Assembly: GCF_014648475.1 (NCBI RefSeq)
Contig: NZ_BMRE01000001.1
Span: forward strand, 372,001-436,000
DNA length: 64,000 nt
Direction: 5' to 3'
Source of the DNA: Lentzea flava
Lineage (GTDB): Bacteria; Actinomycetota; Actinomycetes; Mycobacteriales; Pseudonocardiaceae
The notes below the pieces were generated by a model. The model was not told where the DNA came from and ran no database searches. It worked only from the letters and a program-made list of their open reading frames with translations. Both the position numbers and the translations under genes were made by a program. Below, piece by piece: positions 8,420 to 16,409 of this stretch (positions are counted from its first letter, which is position 1; every line of letters begins with the position of its first letter).

Positions 8420-11400
8420 CTACCGGAAGGTCCACCTCTGGTTGGTCCCGCCGTGGCAGGTCCAGATGATGAGCTGGGTTCCGTCCGCCGTGCCGGCGCC
8501 GTTGGCGTCCAGGCACTTCGTTCCGTTGCGGATCGTGCCGTCGGACTGCGCGGTCCAGTTCTGCCCGGACGCGCCGTTGCACGACCACAACCGGACGATC
8601 GCGCCGTCGGTCTGGCTGTTGCCGGTGACGTCGAGGCACTTGTCGAGCGACCGCAGCGTCGTGCCGTTCTGCGTCCACTTCTGGTTGGCGCCGCCGTTGC
8701 AGGTCCACAGCTGCACCTTCGCGCCGTCGGTCGAGCTGGCGCCGTTGACGTCCACGCACTTGCCGCTCGCGCCGACGATCTCCTTCGCGGTGCCGCCGCC
8801 GGGCCCTCCCGCGCCCGGTCCGACGTAGGTGATCGAGTCGAGGTCGAAGCTCGTCGACGACGACGTCTTGAACACCGCGAACAGCTCGACGGTGCCGGTC
8901 GGCGCGGTCACGTTCACCGCGGGCGTGCTGACGTAGGTGTCCGAGCTGCCGGTGCTGGTGACCGGGGACGACGCGATGAGCTGACCCGTCGGCGATCCGG
9001 CGCGCAGCTCGATCGTCCCTCCGCCACCCGACGGCGAGGACACCCGGAACGACACCTGGTTGATGCCGGTGAAGTTGACCGGCTTGAACGAGATCCAGTC
9101 GTTGTTGCCGATGTCCCCGACCTTGGCGCCCGACTCGGCACCCGTCTGCGACACGACCGTCACGCCGGACGAGTCGTTGAAGTACTCGGCCTGCTTCTGC
9201 TTGGGCTGCAGCACGACCTGGGCGCTGCCGGTCAGCGGCGGCACCCCGTTCGCACCGTTGTCGGTGTACTCGGCCGAGCCGATGACGTGCACGTTGAGCC
9301 CCTGGTGCCCCGAGTCGACGGTGGTTTGGAGCGTGCCCGTGCAGCCGGTCATCGGAGAGCCGATCGGGTGCTTGTGCGAGTCGTGGCCCATGTTCGACTG
9401 GACGTTCACCTTGCCGCAGTCGATCGTGCCGTCCTCCTGGTCGGTCACGGACACCGTGTACGGCACCGGATCACCAAAGTTGATCATGCCGCCGTCCACG
9501 GGGCCGGTGAACCTCACGACCGGCTCGGTGTTGCCCACGCTCACGGTCACGTTCGCGGTACCGATCTTTCCGGCCGAGTTGGTGACGGTGAGCTGGGCGG
9601 TGAACTTCCCGCTCGCGGTGTAGGTGTGCGTGGGGTTCGGCTCCGTGGACGTGCCGCCGTCGCCGAACGTCCACCGGTAGGTCAGCGGGAGACCACCGGG
9701 ATCGCTGGAACCGGCGCTGGAGAAGCGGACCGTCAGCGGCGACGGACCGGTCAGCGGACTGCCGGAGGCCTGCGCCACCGGAAGGCGTTCGCCGGTGGTC
9801 GTGTAGTCGATGCGCCACAACCCGGCGCCGGGCAGCGGTTTGTTGTCGTCCCAGCCCGTGCCCCAGGTCAGCAGGTACATCGACCCGTCGGGACCGAACT
9901 TCGCGTCCATCGGCGAGGCGAACGACATGTTCGACAGGAAGTTGTTGATTTTCAACAGGTTCCCGGACGAGTCCAGCCGGAACTCCCACATGCGGTTGCG
10001 GGACCACTCGCCGAAGAACGGCGTCTGGTCGAAGTAGGCGGGGAACTTCGTCGCCGACGGGTTGCTCGCGTTGTACTGGTACGCGGGGAACGCCATCGGC
10101 GCCTCGCCACCGCTGCTCGGACCCATCTCCGGGAACGCGTTGCCGTTCGCGCCGTTGCCGTACCAGACGTCCGCCGCCCGTGCCGCGGGCAGCGTCGTCA
10201 GACCGGTGTTGTTGGGCGAGTTGTTCGTCGGCGAGGCGCAGTTGAACTTCGGGCCCGACGTGTTGTTGGCGAAGTTCCAGTCGTTGTAGGCGATGTTGTT
10301 GGCCACGCAGTACGGCCAGCCGTAGTTGCCCGGCGACTTGATCACGTTCCACTCCACCAGACCGGCCGGGCCGCGGTTCGGGTTGTCGCCGCCCGCGTCG
10401 GGGCCGTAGTCGGCCGCGTAGATCACGCCGGTGGTCGGGTGCACGCTGATCCGGAACGGGTTGCGGAAGCCCATCGCGTAGATCTCGGGCCGCGTCTTGG
10501 CCGTGCCGGGCGCGAACATGTTGCCCGCCGGGATGGTGTAGGTGCCGTCGGGCTCCGGGTGGATGCGCAGGATCTTGCCCCGCAGGTCGTTGGTGTTGGC
10601 CGCGGTGCCCTGCGCGTCGTACAGCGCGCGACCGGGGCGTTCGTCGATCGGCGCGTAGCCGCCAGAGTCACCGTTGGGGTTGGTGTCGTCGCCGACGCTG
10701 ATGTAGAGGTTGCCGTTCGGCCCGAAGTTCAGCTGGCCGCCGGTGTGGCCCGGCTCCTCCTTCCGCGACGCGGGCAGGGTCAGCAGGACCTTCTCGCTGG
10801 CCATGTCCAGCCTGTCGCCGTTCATGGTGAAGCGGGAGATCCTGGCGATCTCCTGGCTCCCCGCCGGGGAGTAGTTCAGGTAGACCCACTTGTTGGTGGC
10901 GAACGCCGGGTCGAGCGCCATGCCGACCAGGCCGTCCTCCGAGTTCTGCCCCTGGCCGTAGACGCTGAGCGTGCCCGCGACGACGGTCGTCCTGGTGTCC
11001 GGCTTGTAGATCTTCAGGTTGCCGTTGTACTCGTTGAAGAAGACCCGTCCGTCCGGGGCGACGTCGAGCGTGCTCGGCGCGATGACGGAGTTGTCGAGCT
11101 GCACCTTCTGGAAGCTGCCCCACACCGTGGGACCGCAGTCCGCGGACACGATGCCCCCCGCGCTCTCCACGCCACCGGTGATGTGCTGGCGGAACAGGGG
11201 TTCCGAGTAGCTCGAGGCGTTGTGCCCCATGCCGGTGGCCCACACCCGGCCGCCCTCGAAGTTGCGGCACCACGAGATCGGGTGGTCGAAGCCCATCTTG
11301 GACGGGCCCGCGTCGTAGGTCGACTCGTCCGCCGTGACCAGCACGTGCACGTCGCCGCGCGCGGAGCGGTTGAAGTTGTACCACTCCTCGGTCCGCGTCC

Positions 11401-11914
11401 AGCGGTCCGGCAGACCCGCGCCCGACGGGTGCTTGCGGTCGGCGACCTTCGCCGTGCCGGAGACGATCGACGAGTGCTGGGTCATGGTCATGCCGAGCAT
11501 CTGGTCCCACCACGGGAACTGCTGCTCGATGTTCATGTCCGTGGCGTTGTGGATCGCCACCACTCCGCCGCCCCTGCGCACGTAGTTCTGCATCGCGGTG
11601 CGCTGCGCGGCGGTGTCCCACACCATGCCCGACGTCTGCAGCATCACGATCACGTTGAACGTCGCGAGCGTGGTGTCGTTGAAGACCGACGCGTCCTCGG
11701 TCTTGGTCATCTCCCAGCCGCGCTGGGCGGCCAGCTGCTCCATCATCGTGATGCCCGCCGGGATGGAATCGTGCCGGTAGGCGCCGGAGGCGGTCTTGGT
11801 GAACAGCAGGACGTGCAGGCCGTGAGCCTGTGCCGGGGTGGTCGGCAGGACGAGTCCCATCACCACCAGAGCACCGGCCAGCACCGACAGTAATCGCGTG
11901 AGTCTGCGTTGCAT
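8420..11914 (-). CDS. Secreted ThuA-sugar dehydrogenase-PKD-CBM6-ricin B fusion enzyme
   Basis: The ATG at 11914, preceded by GGAGGAGTGGCA, gives 1164 residues; open frame upstream belongs to the neighbouring gene. Approximate order: signal peptide 1-30; ThuA amidotransferase-like domain 32-262 (VLLFTKTASGAYRHDSIPAG, GGGVVAIHNATD); six-bladed glucose/sorbosone dehydrogenase (GSDH) propeller 265-690 (GNLYISVGDD, MGFRNPFRISV); PKD domain 700-785; a linker domain; CBM6-like domain 900-1030; ricin-B lectin 1040-1164 with QxW-type repeats. GSDH relatives use PQQ to oxidise sugars, and ThuA proteins act in trehalose/3-keto-sugar use. It is exported and probably oxidises glycans outside the cell. 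A paralog without ThuA lies at 18159-20993. Confidence 0.92.
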   Translation of the reverse strand: MQRRLTRLLSVLAGALVVMGLVLPTTPAQAHGLHVLLFTKTASGAYRHDSIPAGITMMEQLAAQRGWEMTKTEDASVFNDTTLATFNVIVMLQTSGMVWDTAAQRTAMQNYVRRGGGVVAIHNATDMNIEQQFPWWDQMLGMTMTQHSSIVSGTAKVADRKHPSGAGLPDRWTRTEEWYNFNRSARGDVHVLVTADESTYDAGPSKMGFDHPISWCRNFEGGRVWATGMGHNASSYSEPLFRQHITGGVESAGGIVSADCGPTVWGSFQKVQLDNSVIAPSTLDVAPDGRVFFNEYNGNLKIYKPDTRTTVVAGTLSVYGQGQNSEDGLVGMALDPAFATNKWVYLNYSPAGSQEIARISRFTMNGDRLDMASEKVLLTLPASRKEEPGHTGGQLNFGPNGNLYISVGDDTNPNGDSGGYAPIDERPGRALYDAQGTAANTNDLRGKILRIHPEPDGTYTIPAGNMFAPGTAKTRPEIYAMGFRNPFRISVHPTTGVIYAADYGPDAGGDNPNRGPAGLVEWNVIKSPGNYGWPYCVANNIAYNDWNFANNTSGPKFNCASPTNNSPNNTGLTTLPAARAADVWYGNGANGNAFPEMGPSSGGEAPMAFPAYQYNASNPSATKFPAYFDQTPFFGEWSRNRMWEFRLDSSGNLLKINNFLSNMSFASPMDAKFGPDGSMYLLTWGTGWDDNKPLPGAGLWRIDYTTTGERLPVAQASGSPLTGPSPLTVRFSSAGSSDPGGLPLTYRWTFGDGGTSTEPNPTHTYTASGKFTAQLTVTNSAGKIGTANVTVSVGNTEPVVRFTGPVDGGMINFGDPVPYTVSVTDQEDGTIDCGKVNVQSNMGHDSHKHPIGSPMTGCTGTLQTTVDSGHQGLNVHVIGSAEYTDNGANGVPPLTGSAQVVLQPKQKQAEYFNDSSGVTVVSQTGAESGAKVGDIGNNDWISFKPVNFTGINQVSFRVSSPSGGGGTIELRAGSPTGQLIASSPVTSTGSSDTYVSTPAVNVTAPTGTVELFAVFKTSSSTSFDLDSITYVGPGAGGPGGGTAKEIVGASGKCVDVNGASSTDGAKVQLWTCNGGANQKWTQNGTTLRSLDKCLDVTGNSQTDGAIVRLWSCNGASGQNWTAQSDGTIRNGTKCLDANGAGTADGTQLIIWTCHGGTNQRWTFR

Positions 11915-11946
11915 TGCCACTCCTCCGGGGGTGGTGACGCGGTCGG

Positions 11947-12798
11947 CTAACGGGTGAGAGCGGCGGCGGCGGCGTGCAGGAAGGCCAGGCCCTCGACGGC
12001 GAGGGCGTCCGGCGAGTCGGCCAGCGGCCGCCATATCGAGGCGGCGGTCGCGATGGCGGCGTTGTCCGGGGTGAACGACTCGATGCACAACGGACCGCGG
12101 TAGCCGGCATCGGCCAGGGCGCCCAGCAACGCGGGCCAGTCCTGGTGATCGCGACCCGGCGTACCGCGGTCGTTGGCGCACACCTGAACGTGTGCGATGC
12201 GCGCGCCGGCGGCGAGAACCGCCTTCACCGGCGCCGCTTCCTCGATGTTGAGGTGGTAGGTGTCGAGCGCCAGCCCACACCCCTCGGGCGGCAGCCCGTC
12301 CAGCGCCTCCAGCGCCTGGTCCACGGTGTTCAGCAGGCTCGTCTCGTACCGGTTCAGCGGCTCCACGGCGATGCGGACACCGTGCGCCGCGGCGTACTCG
12401 ACGACGGGGCGGAGGTTCGCGCGCAGCTCGCGGTACACGCGCGGCCGGTCGTCGATGCGCCAGGTGCGGCCCACCGAGCTGTACGCGGGGCCTGCCGCGA
12501 CCGGGCTGCCGACGATCGCCGCGACGTCCACGACGTGCCGCAGGTAGTCCTGGGTCTGCGCGACGGTGTTCGCCGCGACCAGCTCGCGGCCCGGTGGCAT
12601 GACGAGACAGACGGTGGCCCTGAGGTTCAGCTCGGCCAGCAGGTCGGCGGCGCGGCGCGGGTCCCAGTCGCCCGGCTGCTCCACCGGCAGTTCGATGACG
12701 TCGAACCCCCACTCGCGGACCTTCGGTGCGAGCGCGGCCAACGCGTCATCGGTGAGCGGTGACGTCCAAACCCATGTGTTGACGCCGATGTCCCACAT
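11947..12798 (-). CDS. Sugar phosphate isomerase/epimerase, TIM-barrel (xylose-isomerase-like)
   Basis: The 283-residue product begins MWDIGVNTWVW and shows the AP-endonuclease-2/xylose isomerase-like barrel: glutamates and histidines in VAVEPLNRYE-type and ALDTYHLNIEE segments (about residues 142-190) would hold a divalent metal. Relatives interconvert ketoses or 3-keto sugars. An alternative ATG at 12822 lies inside the predicted promoter (TTGACC-17-TTACGT, 12835-12807), so I use 12798, where the message would be leaderless. It is the first gene of the unit containing the ThuA-dehydrogenase fusion, 32 bases apart. The substrate is unknown. Confidence 0.85.
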   Translation of the reverse strand: MWDIGVNTWVWTSPLTDDALAALAPKVREWGFDVIELPVEQPGDWDPRRAADLLAELNLRATVCLVMPPGRELVAANTVAQTQDYLRHVVDVAAIVGSPVAAGPAYSSVGRTWRIDDRPRVYRELRANLRPVVEYAAAHGVRIAVEPLNRYETSLLNTVDQALEALDGLPPEGCGLALDTYHLNIEEAAPVKAVLAAGARIAHVQVCANDRGTPGRDHQDWPALLGALADAGYRGPLCIESFTPDNAAIATAASIWRPLADSPDALAVEGLAFLHAAAAALTR

Positions 12799-12806
12799 GC
12801 AGGTGA

Positions 12807-12835
12807 ACGTAAGCCCGACCATATGGCGGGGTCAA
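12807..12835 (-). promoter_or_regulatory. Promoter of the TIM-barrel/ThuA-dehydrogenase operon
   Basis: A -35 box TTGACC (12835-12830) and a -10 box TTACGT (12812-12807) are 17 bases apart. Transcription would start about 2 bases before the ATG at 12798, implying a leaderless mRNA. This matches the arrangement at 5345-5373. Confidence 0.55.
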
Positions 12836-12865
12836 TACAAAAGTCCGGCGCTGTCGGACTAACTT

Positions 12866-12883
12866 ATGGCTTATTCATGCCAA
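12866..12883. promoter_or_regulatory. Predicted ROK operator, TGGC-N8-GCCA type
   Basis: ATGGC-TTATTCAT-GCCAA lies just after the stop of the second ROK gene and upstream of the TIM-barrel gene promoter. It matches the sites at 5381, 30322 and 34559 in half-sites and spacing. It is about 30 bases upstream of the -35 box, farther than at the other two mapped promoters. Confidence 0.55.
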
Positions 12884-12890
12884 AAGTGGC

Positions 12891-14105
12891 TCAGGCTCGT
12901 CCGGCGGAGATCGAGGAGACGACCGCGCCCAGCCGCGCGTCCAGCACCTCCGGCGACAGCACGTGCTGCACGACCATCGCCGCGGCGCCCAGCACTCCGG
13001 CGGTCGCACCCGCCGTCGACGCGACGATCCGCAGGTTCTCCGTGGCCAGTGGCAGGGAGCGCCGGTAGATCGACTCGCGCACCCCCGCCAGCAGCATCTC
13101 CCCCGCCTCCGCCACCAGCCCGCCGATGACCACGAGCGCCGGGTTGAACATGCTCACGCAGCCCGCGAGCACCTCGCCGATGTCCCTGCCAGCCTGCCGC
13201 ACGACCCGGCCGACCTCGAGGTTGCCGGACCGGACGAGGTGCACCACGTCGGCCGTCGAGTGCGCGGGGAGTCCCAGCTCCCTCAGCTTCGCCGCGAGCG
13301 CCGGACCACCGGCGACCGCCTCCAGGCACCCGGTGTTGCCGCAGCGGCACAACGCGTCCTCACCGTCGGGCACCCGGATGTGCCCGAGGTCGCCCGCCGC
13401 ACCGGCCGCGCCGCGGTGCAGCACGCCGTTGCTGATCAGACCCGCGCCGATGCCGGTCGCCGCCTTGACCACGATCATGTGCCGCACGTCCGGGTGCGAG
13501 GCGGTGTGCTCGCCCAGGGCCATCAGGTTGACCTCGTTGTCGACCAGCACCGGTGCGTCGAACTCCGCCGCGATCGCCGCGGGCACGTCGAACCCGTCCC
13601 AGCCCGGCATGATCGGCGGGTTGTTCGGGCGGCCGGTGGAGTGCTCGACCGGCCCTGGCAGCCCGATGCCCACGCCGGCGATCTCCAGCCCGGTCTTCGG
13701 GATCTCCACGTCGCGCAGCAGCTCGCGCCAGGTCGTGACCAGGAGCCCGAGGATCGCCTCCGGTCCGTCCGCGATGTCGAGACCGACCTGTTCGACAGCG
13801 ATCAACCGGCACCCGAGGTCGGCCACCGCGACCGTGGCGTGGGTGGCGCCGACCTCGGCCGCCAGCACGAGGCGCGCGCCGGGGTTGAACACGAACCGGC
13901 TCGCGGGGCGCCCGCCGGTGGACTCCCCGGTGCCGCCCCCGGTCACCAGCCCGGCGGCCAGGAGCAGGTCGAGCCGCGCCCGCACGGTGGACCGGGCGAG
14001 ACCGGTCGCGGCCACGATCTCCGCTCGGGTGCGGGGCCTGCCGTCCATCAGCATGCGCAGCACGGCGGCCGGCGAACCGGACTCGATGCCCTGGGTGCTC
14101 TCCAT
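12891..14105 (-). CDS. ROK-family transcriptional regulator, paralog
   Basis: This 404-residue protein has an N-terminal winged helix-turn-helix (PRTRAEIVAATGLARSTVR, about residues 28-46) and a ROK domain with the zinc motif CRCGNTGCLE near residue 262. Long stretches match the ROK protein at 5460-6635 almost residue for residue (GIGLPGPVEHSTGRPNNPPI against GIGLPGPVEHSSGRPNHPPI), so the two arose by duplication. It lies directly upstream, in the same direction, of the TIM-barrel gene, with an operator-like palindrome in the gap. Both ROK proteins may read the same operator; which ligand each senses is unknown. Confidence 0.92.
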   Translation of the reverse strand: MESTQGIESGSPAAVLRMLMDGRPRTRAEIVAATGLARSTVRARLDLLLAAGLVTGGGTGESTGGRPASRFVFNPGARLVLAAEVGATHATVAVADLGCRLIAVEQVGLDIADGPEAILGLLVTTWRELLRDVEIPKTGLEIAGVGIGLPGPVEHSTGRPNNPPIMPGWDGFDVPAAIAAEFDAPVLVDNEVNLMALGEHTASHPDVRHMIVVKAATGIGAGLISNGVLHRGAAGAAGDLGHIRVPDGEDALCRCGNTGCLEAVAGGPALAAKLRELGLPAHSTADVVHLVRSGNLEVGRVVRQAGRDIGEVLAGCVSMFNPALVVIGGLVAEAGEMLLAGVRESIYRRSLPLATENLRIVASTAGATAGVLGAAAMVVQHVLSPEVLDARLGAVVSSISAGRA

Positions 14106-14147
14106 CGGCCAATTGTCACACCGACGACGAAAGGATCGGCCGCACCA

Positions 14148-14837
14148 TCACGCTTGCGTGTGATCGTCGCCCGAACCCGAGGCGGTGTGCCGCGCGAACA
14201 GCGTGGCGTAGTCGCTCTCGAGCCCGGCGAGCGCCGCGCGCAGCGCGGGGAAGATCCAGCCGGGTGAGGACGACTCGTACCGGTCGAGCCTGGTCAGCAG
14301 AAGCAGCCTGGCCGCTCCGATGACGACGAGGGTGGTGCCGCTCGCGAGGATGCTGCCGCCGAACGCCACCACCCTCGTGATGCCCTCGTAGCCCCGGCCC
14401 CGCAGGGTCAGGTAGCCCGAGCCGTTGCTGACGGTGGCTCTGGTCGTGAAGCGCGTGCCGTCGAGCGCGGTGCCGACGCTCAGCGTGGTGTCGACCGTCC
14501 GGCCGGGTGCCGGCAGCAGTTCGTGCGCGATCACCCGGTCGGCTCTGGACGCGAAGGCCCGGCGAGCCCAGGTGCCGTGCCCGTCGGTCCAGGTCGAGGT
14601 GACCTCGCCGGTGCGGGAGTCGGTGATCCGGCCGTAGCCGCCGACCGCCGTCATGCCGGGACTGGAGATCCGGAACTCGTACGCGGGGTGACAGGACCGG
14701 CCGGCCTCGAAGACCACCCTCTCCATCGCCGGCTCGCCGTACAGCACCGCACCGCATTCGCCGTTGGCGGTGCGGAAGCCGTCCGTCCAGCACGCGGCAG
14801 GGCTGGTGTCGTGGACCGTCGGCTCGGGCATGCGCAT
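14148..14837 (-). pseudogene. N-terminal fragment of a GH95-like glycoside hydrolase
   Basis: The 229-residue product has no signal peptide. Its start (PAACWTDGFRTANGECGAVLYG) and later segments such as ARRAFASRADRVIAHELL resemble the N-terminal beta-sandwich domain of GH95 alpha-L-fucosidase/galactosidases. In that family this segment is followed by about 500 residues of catalytic (alpha/alpha)6 barrel. Here the reading ends after YATLFARHTASG, about where the barrel begins, so the catalytic residues are absent. SD AAAGGAG sits 7 bases before the ATG at 14837 and the frame is clean, so a short product may still be made. I read it as a truncated remnant; a specialised sandwich protein is the alternative. 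Confidence 0.6.
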
Positions 14838-14866
14838 CACACGACTCCTTTGTCAGTGATGGGAAT

Positions 14867-14913
14867 GGTCGTGAGTGCTTTCGGCCGGCCGGCGACCGAA
14901 AGCACTCACGACC
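14867..14913. terminator. Intergenic hairpin with 18-base arms
   Basis: GGTCGTGAGTGCTTTCGG at 14867-14884 is perfectly complementary to 14896-14913 across an 11-base loop. It lies just after the GH54 gene on the minus strand and before the GH95-like fragment, a position that fits a terminator or mRNA-end stabiliser. Confidence 0.7.
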
Positions 14914-14918
14914 GCGGA

Positions 14919-16409
14919 TCAGGTCAAGCTCCACTGCTGGTTGGACTGGCCGTTGCACGTCCACAGCTGGACGAGCGCGCCGTTGGCCGTGGAAGCGCCG
15001 GACACGTCAAGACACAGACCGGACTGCACGCCGGTGATCGTGCCGTTGGCATTGACGTTCCACTGCTGGTTGGACTGGCCGTTGCACGTCCAGATCGCCA
15101 CCCTGGTGCCCGCGGTGGTCCCTTGGCCGTACGCGTCGAGACACCGCTGGGCGGTGCCGTCGAACACCGTGAGCTGACCCGACGCCGACCGGGCCCACTT
15201 CTGGCCCGCGCTGCCCGAGCAGTCCCAGATCCGGGTCTGCGTGCCCGCGGTGCCGTTCGGTGTCTCCAGGCACTTGCCAGCGCCCACCGCACGCACAGCG
15301 CCGCCGGGCACGGGCGGATTGCCTCCACCGCCGTACCCGGCCGCGATGATGTTGGCCTGCACGGCGTTCTCGGTCGCGTCGGACGGGTAGCCCGCGACCA
15401 TCGCGCCCTCGTAGAAGGTGCCCGCGCTGAGGTTGGCACCGCCGTCAGGCTTGCAGCAGTCACCACCGCTGCCCAGGATGATGGCGCCCTGTTTCTTCAT
15501 GGGGCTGTAGCCGTTCGGCAGCGAGCCGTCGTACAACGTGGTCAGGTCGCCCGCCTGGGCGTTGCCGCCCTTGAGCGCGAACCGCGAGGTCCCGTTGTTC
15601 TTCAGGATCGCCGTGACGAATCTGTCGGTGAAGGCCCGCTGGTTCGGGTTCCACTGCTGGCTTCCACCGGGGTACAGGCCCCATTCGAGATCAGCCTGGA
15701 CCCACGGGCCACGGCCCTGGCAGCCGCCGAACCAGCACTGCGTGCTGAAGTTGATCGCGTCCATCGCCCCGGCCGCGTCGGCTTTGCGGGTCGTCTCGCT
15801 GTTGCCGTAGTCGAAGCAGCAGCCGCCGTTGACGTGCGTCCCGCTGGTCACCATGTACATGCCCTCCGGCGCACTGCCGGTGGGCACGCCCGTCAGGTGA
15901 CCGTCGCGCCAGTAGCTGTTGCCGGGGTTGATGTAGAGCGAGTACGCCTTGCTCTTGTCGGCGCCCATCACCAGCGACTCGGAGGTCGCGATCGCGGGCT
16001 TGCTCTGCGGCGAGCCCGGGACCACGCTCGAACCCTGGTACCAGAGGTCGTTCCCCCGGCCCGACTGGTCGTAGACCACCGTGATGACACACGTGGTGTT
16101 GGCGCAGAACGTGTCCTGCGTCGCCGCGTTGGCGTTACCGCCTGCGGCGAGCAGGCCGATGTCCTTGGTGGTGTTGTCCGACGAACGCCTGACTTGGTAG
16201 AGATTTCCGTTGTAGGAACCGTAAAGCGCACGCGTCGTGCTGTGCGCCGCGATGCAGGGTGTACCGCCGGCCGCGTAGATGTCACACGGTCCTGTGGACG
16301 CCGCCGCCGCAGGTGCCGGTGTGGACCACGTCAACGTGGCCGCGGCCAGCACGGTCACGGCCGCAGCGATCCGGGTTCGCACCGCCGGCGAGACTGCCGA
16401 GGGCCTCAT
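14919..16409 (-). CDS. Secreted GH54 alpha-L-arabinofuranosidase with ricin-B domain
   Basis: This 496-residue protein has a signal peptide (about 1-36) and a GH54 AbfB-type catalytic domain at about 38-350, opening GPCDIYAAGGTPCIAAHSTT. Fungal AbfB hallmarks are present: a vicinal disulphide pair (NGGCCFDYGN), the nucleophile segment ADLEWGLY and the acid/base segment GSGGD. Family enzymes cut terminal alpha-L-arabinofuranosyl groups from arabinan and arabinoxylan. The C-terminus is a ricin-B (CBM13) lectin, about 360-496, in place of the fungal arabinose-binding CBM42. Its ATG overlaps the stop of the upstream ThuA gene as ATGA. Confidence 0.93.
   Translation of the reverse strand: MRPSAVSPAVRTRIAAAVTVLAAATLTWSTPAPAAAASTGPCDIYAAGGTPCIAAHSTTRALYGSYNGNLYQVRRSSDNTTKDIGLLAAGGNANAATQDTFCANTTCVITVVYDQSGRGNDLWYQGSSVVPGSPQSKPAIATSESLVMGADKSKAYSLYINPGNSYWRDGHLTGVPTGSAPEGMYMVTSGTHVNGGCCFDYGNSETTRKADAAGAMDAINFSTQCWFGGCQGRGPWVQADLEWGLYPGGSQQWNPNQRAFTDRFVTAILKNNGTSRFALKGGNAQAGDLTTLYDGSLPNGYSPMKKQGAIILGSGGDCCKPDGGANLSAGTFYEGAMVAGYPSDATENAVQANIIAAGYGGGGNPPVPGGAVRAVGAGKCLETPNGTAGTQTRIWDCSGSAGQKWARSASGQLTVFDGTAQRCLDAYGQGTTAGTRVAIWTCNGQSNQQWNVNANGTITGVQSGLCLDVSGASTANGALVQLWTCNGQSNQQWSLT

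Noticed and set aside
8453..11893. A 1146-codon open frame on the plus strand
   Set aside because: It is the mirror of the ThuA-dehydrogenase gene in very GC-rich DNA; the translation is Arg/His/Val/Gly-rich with no domain, while the minus strand shows clear families.
12799..12822. Upstream ATG start for the TIM-barrel isomerase
   Set aside because: It lies inside the predicted promoter (between the -35 and -10 boxes), and homologous sequence begins at MWDIGVN.
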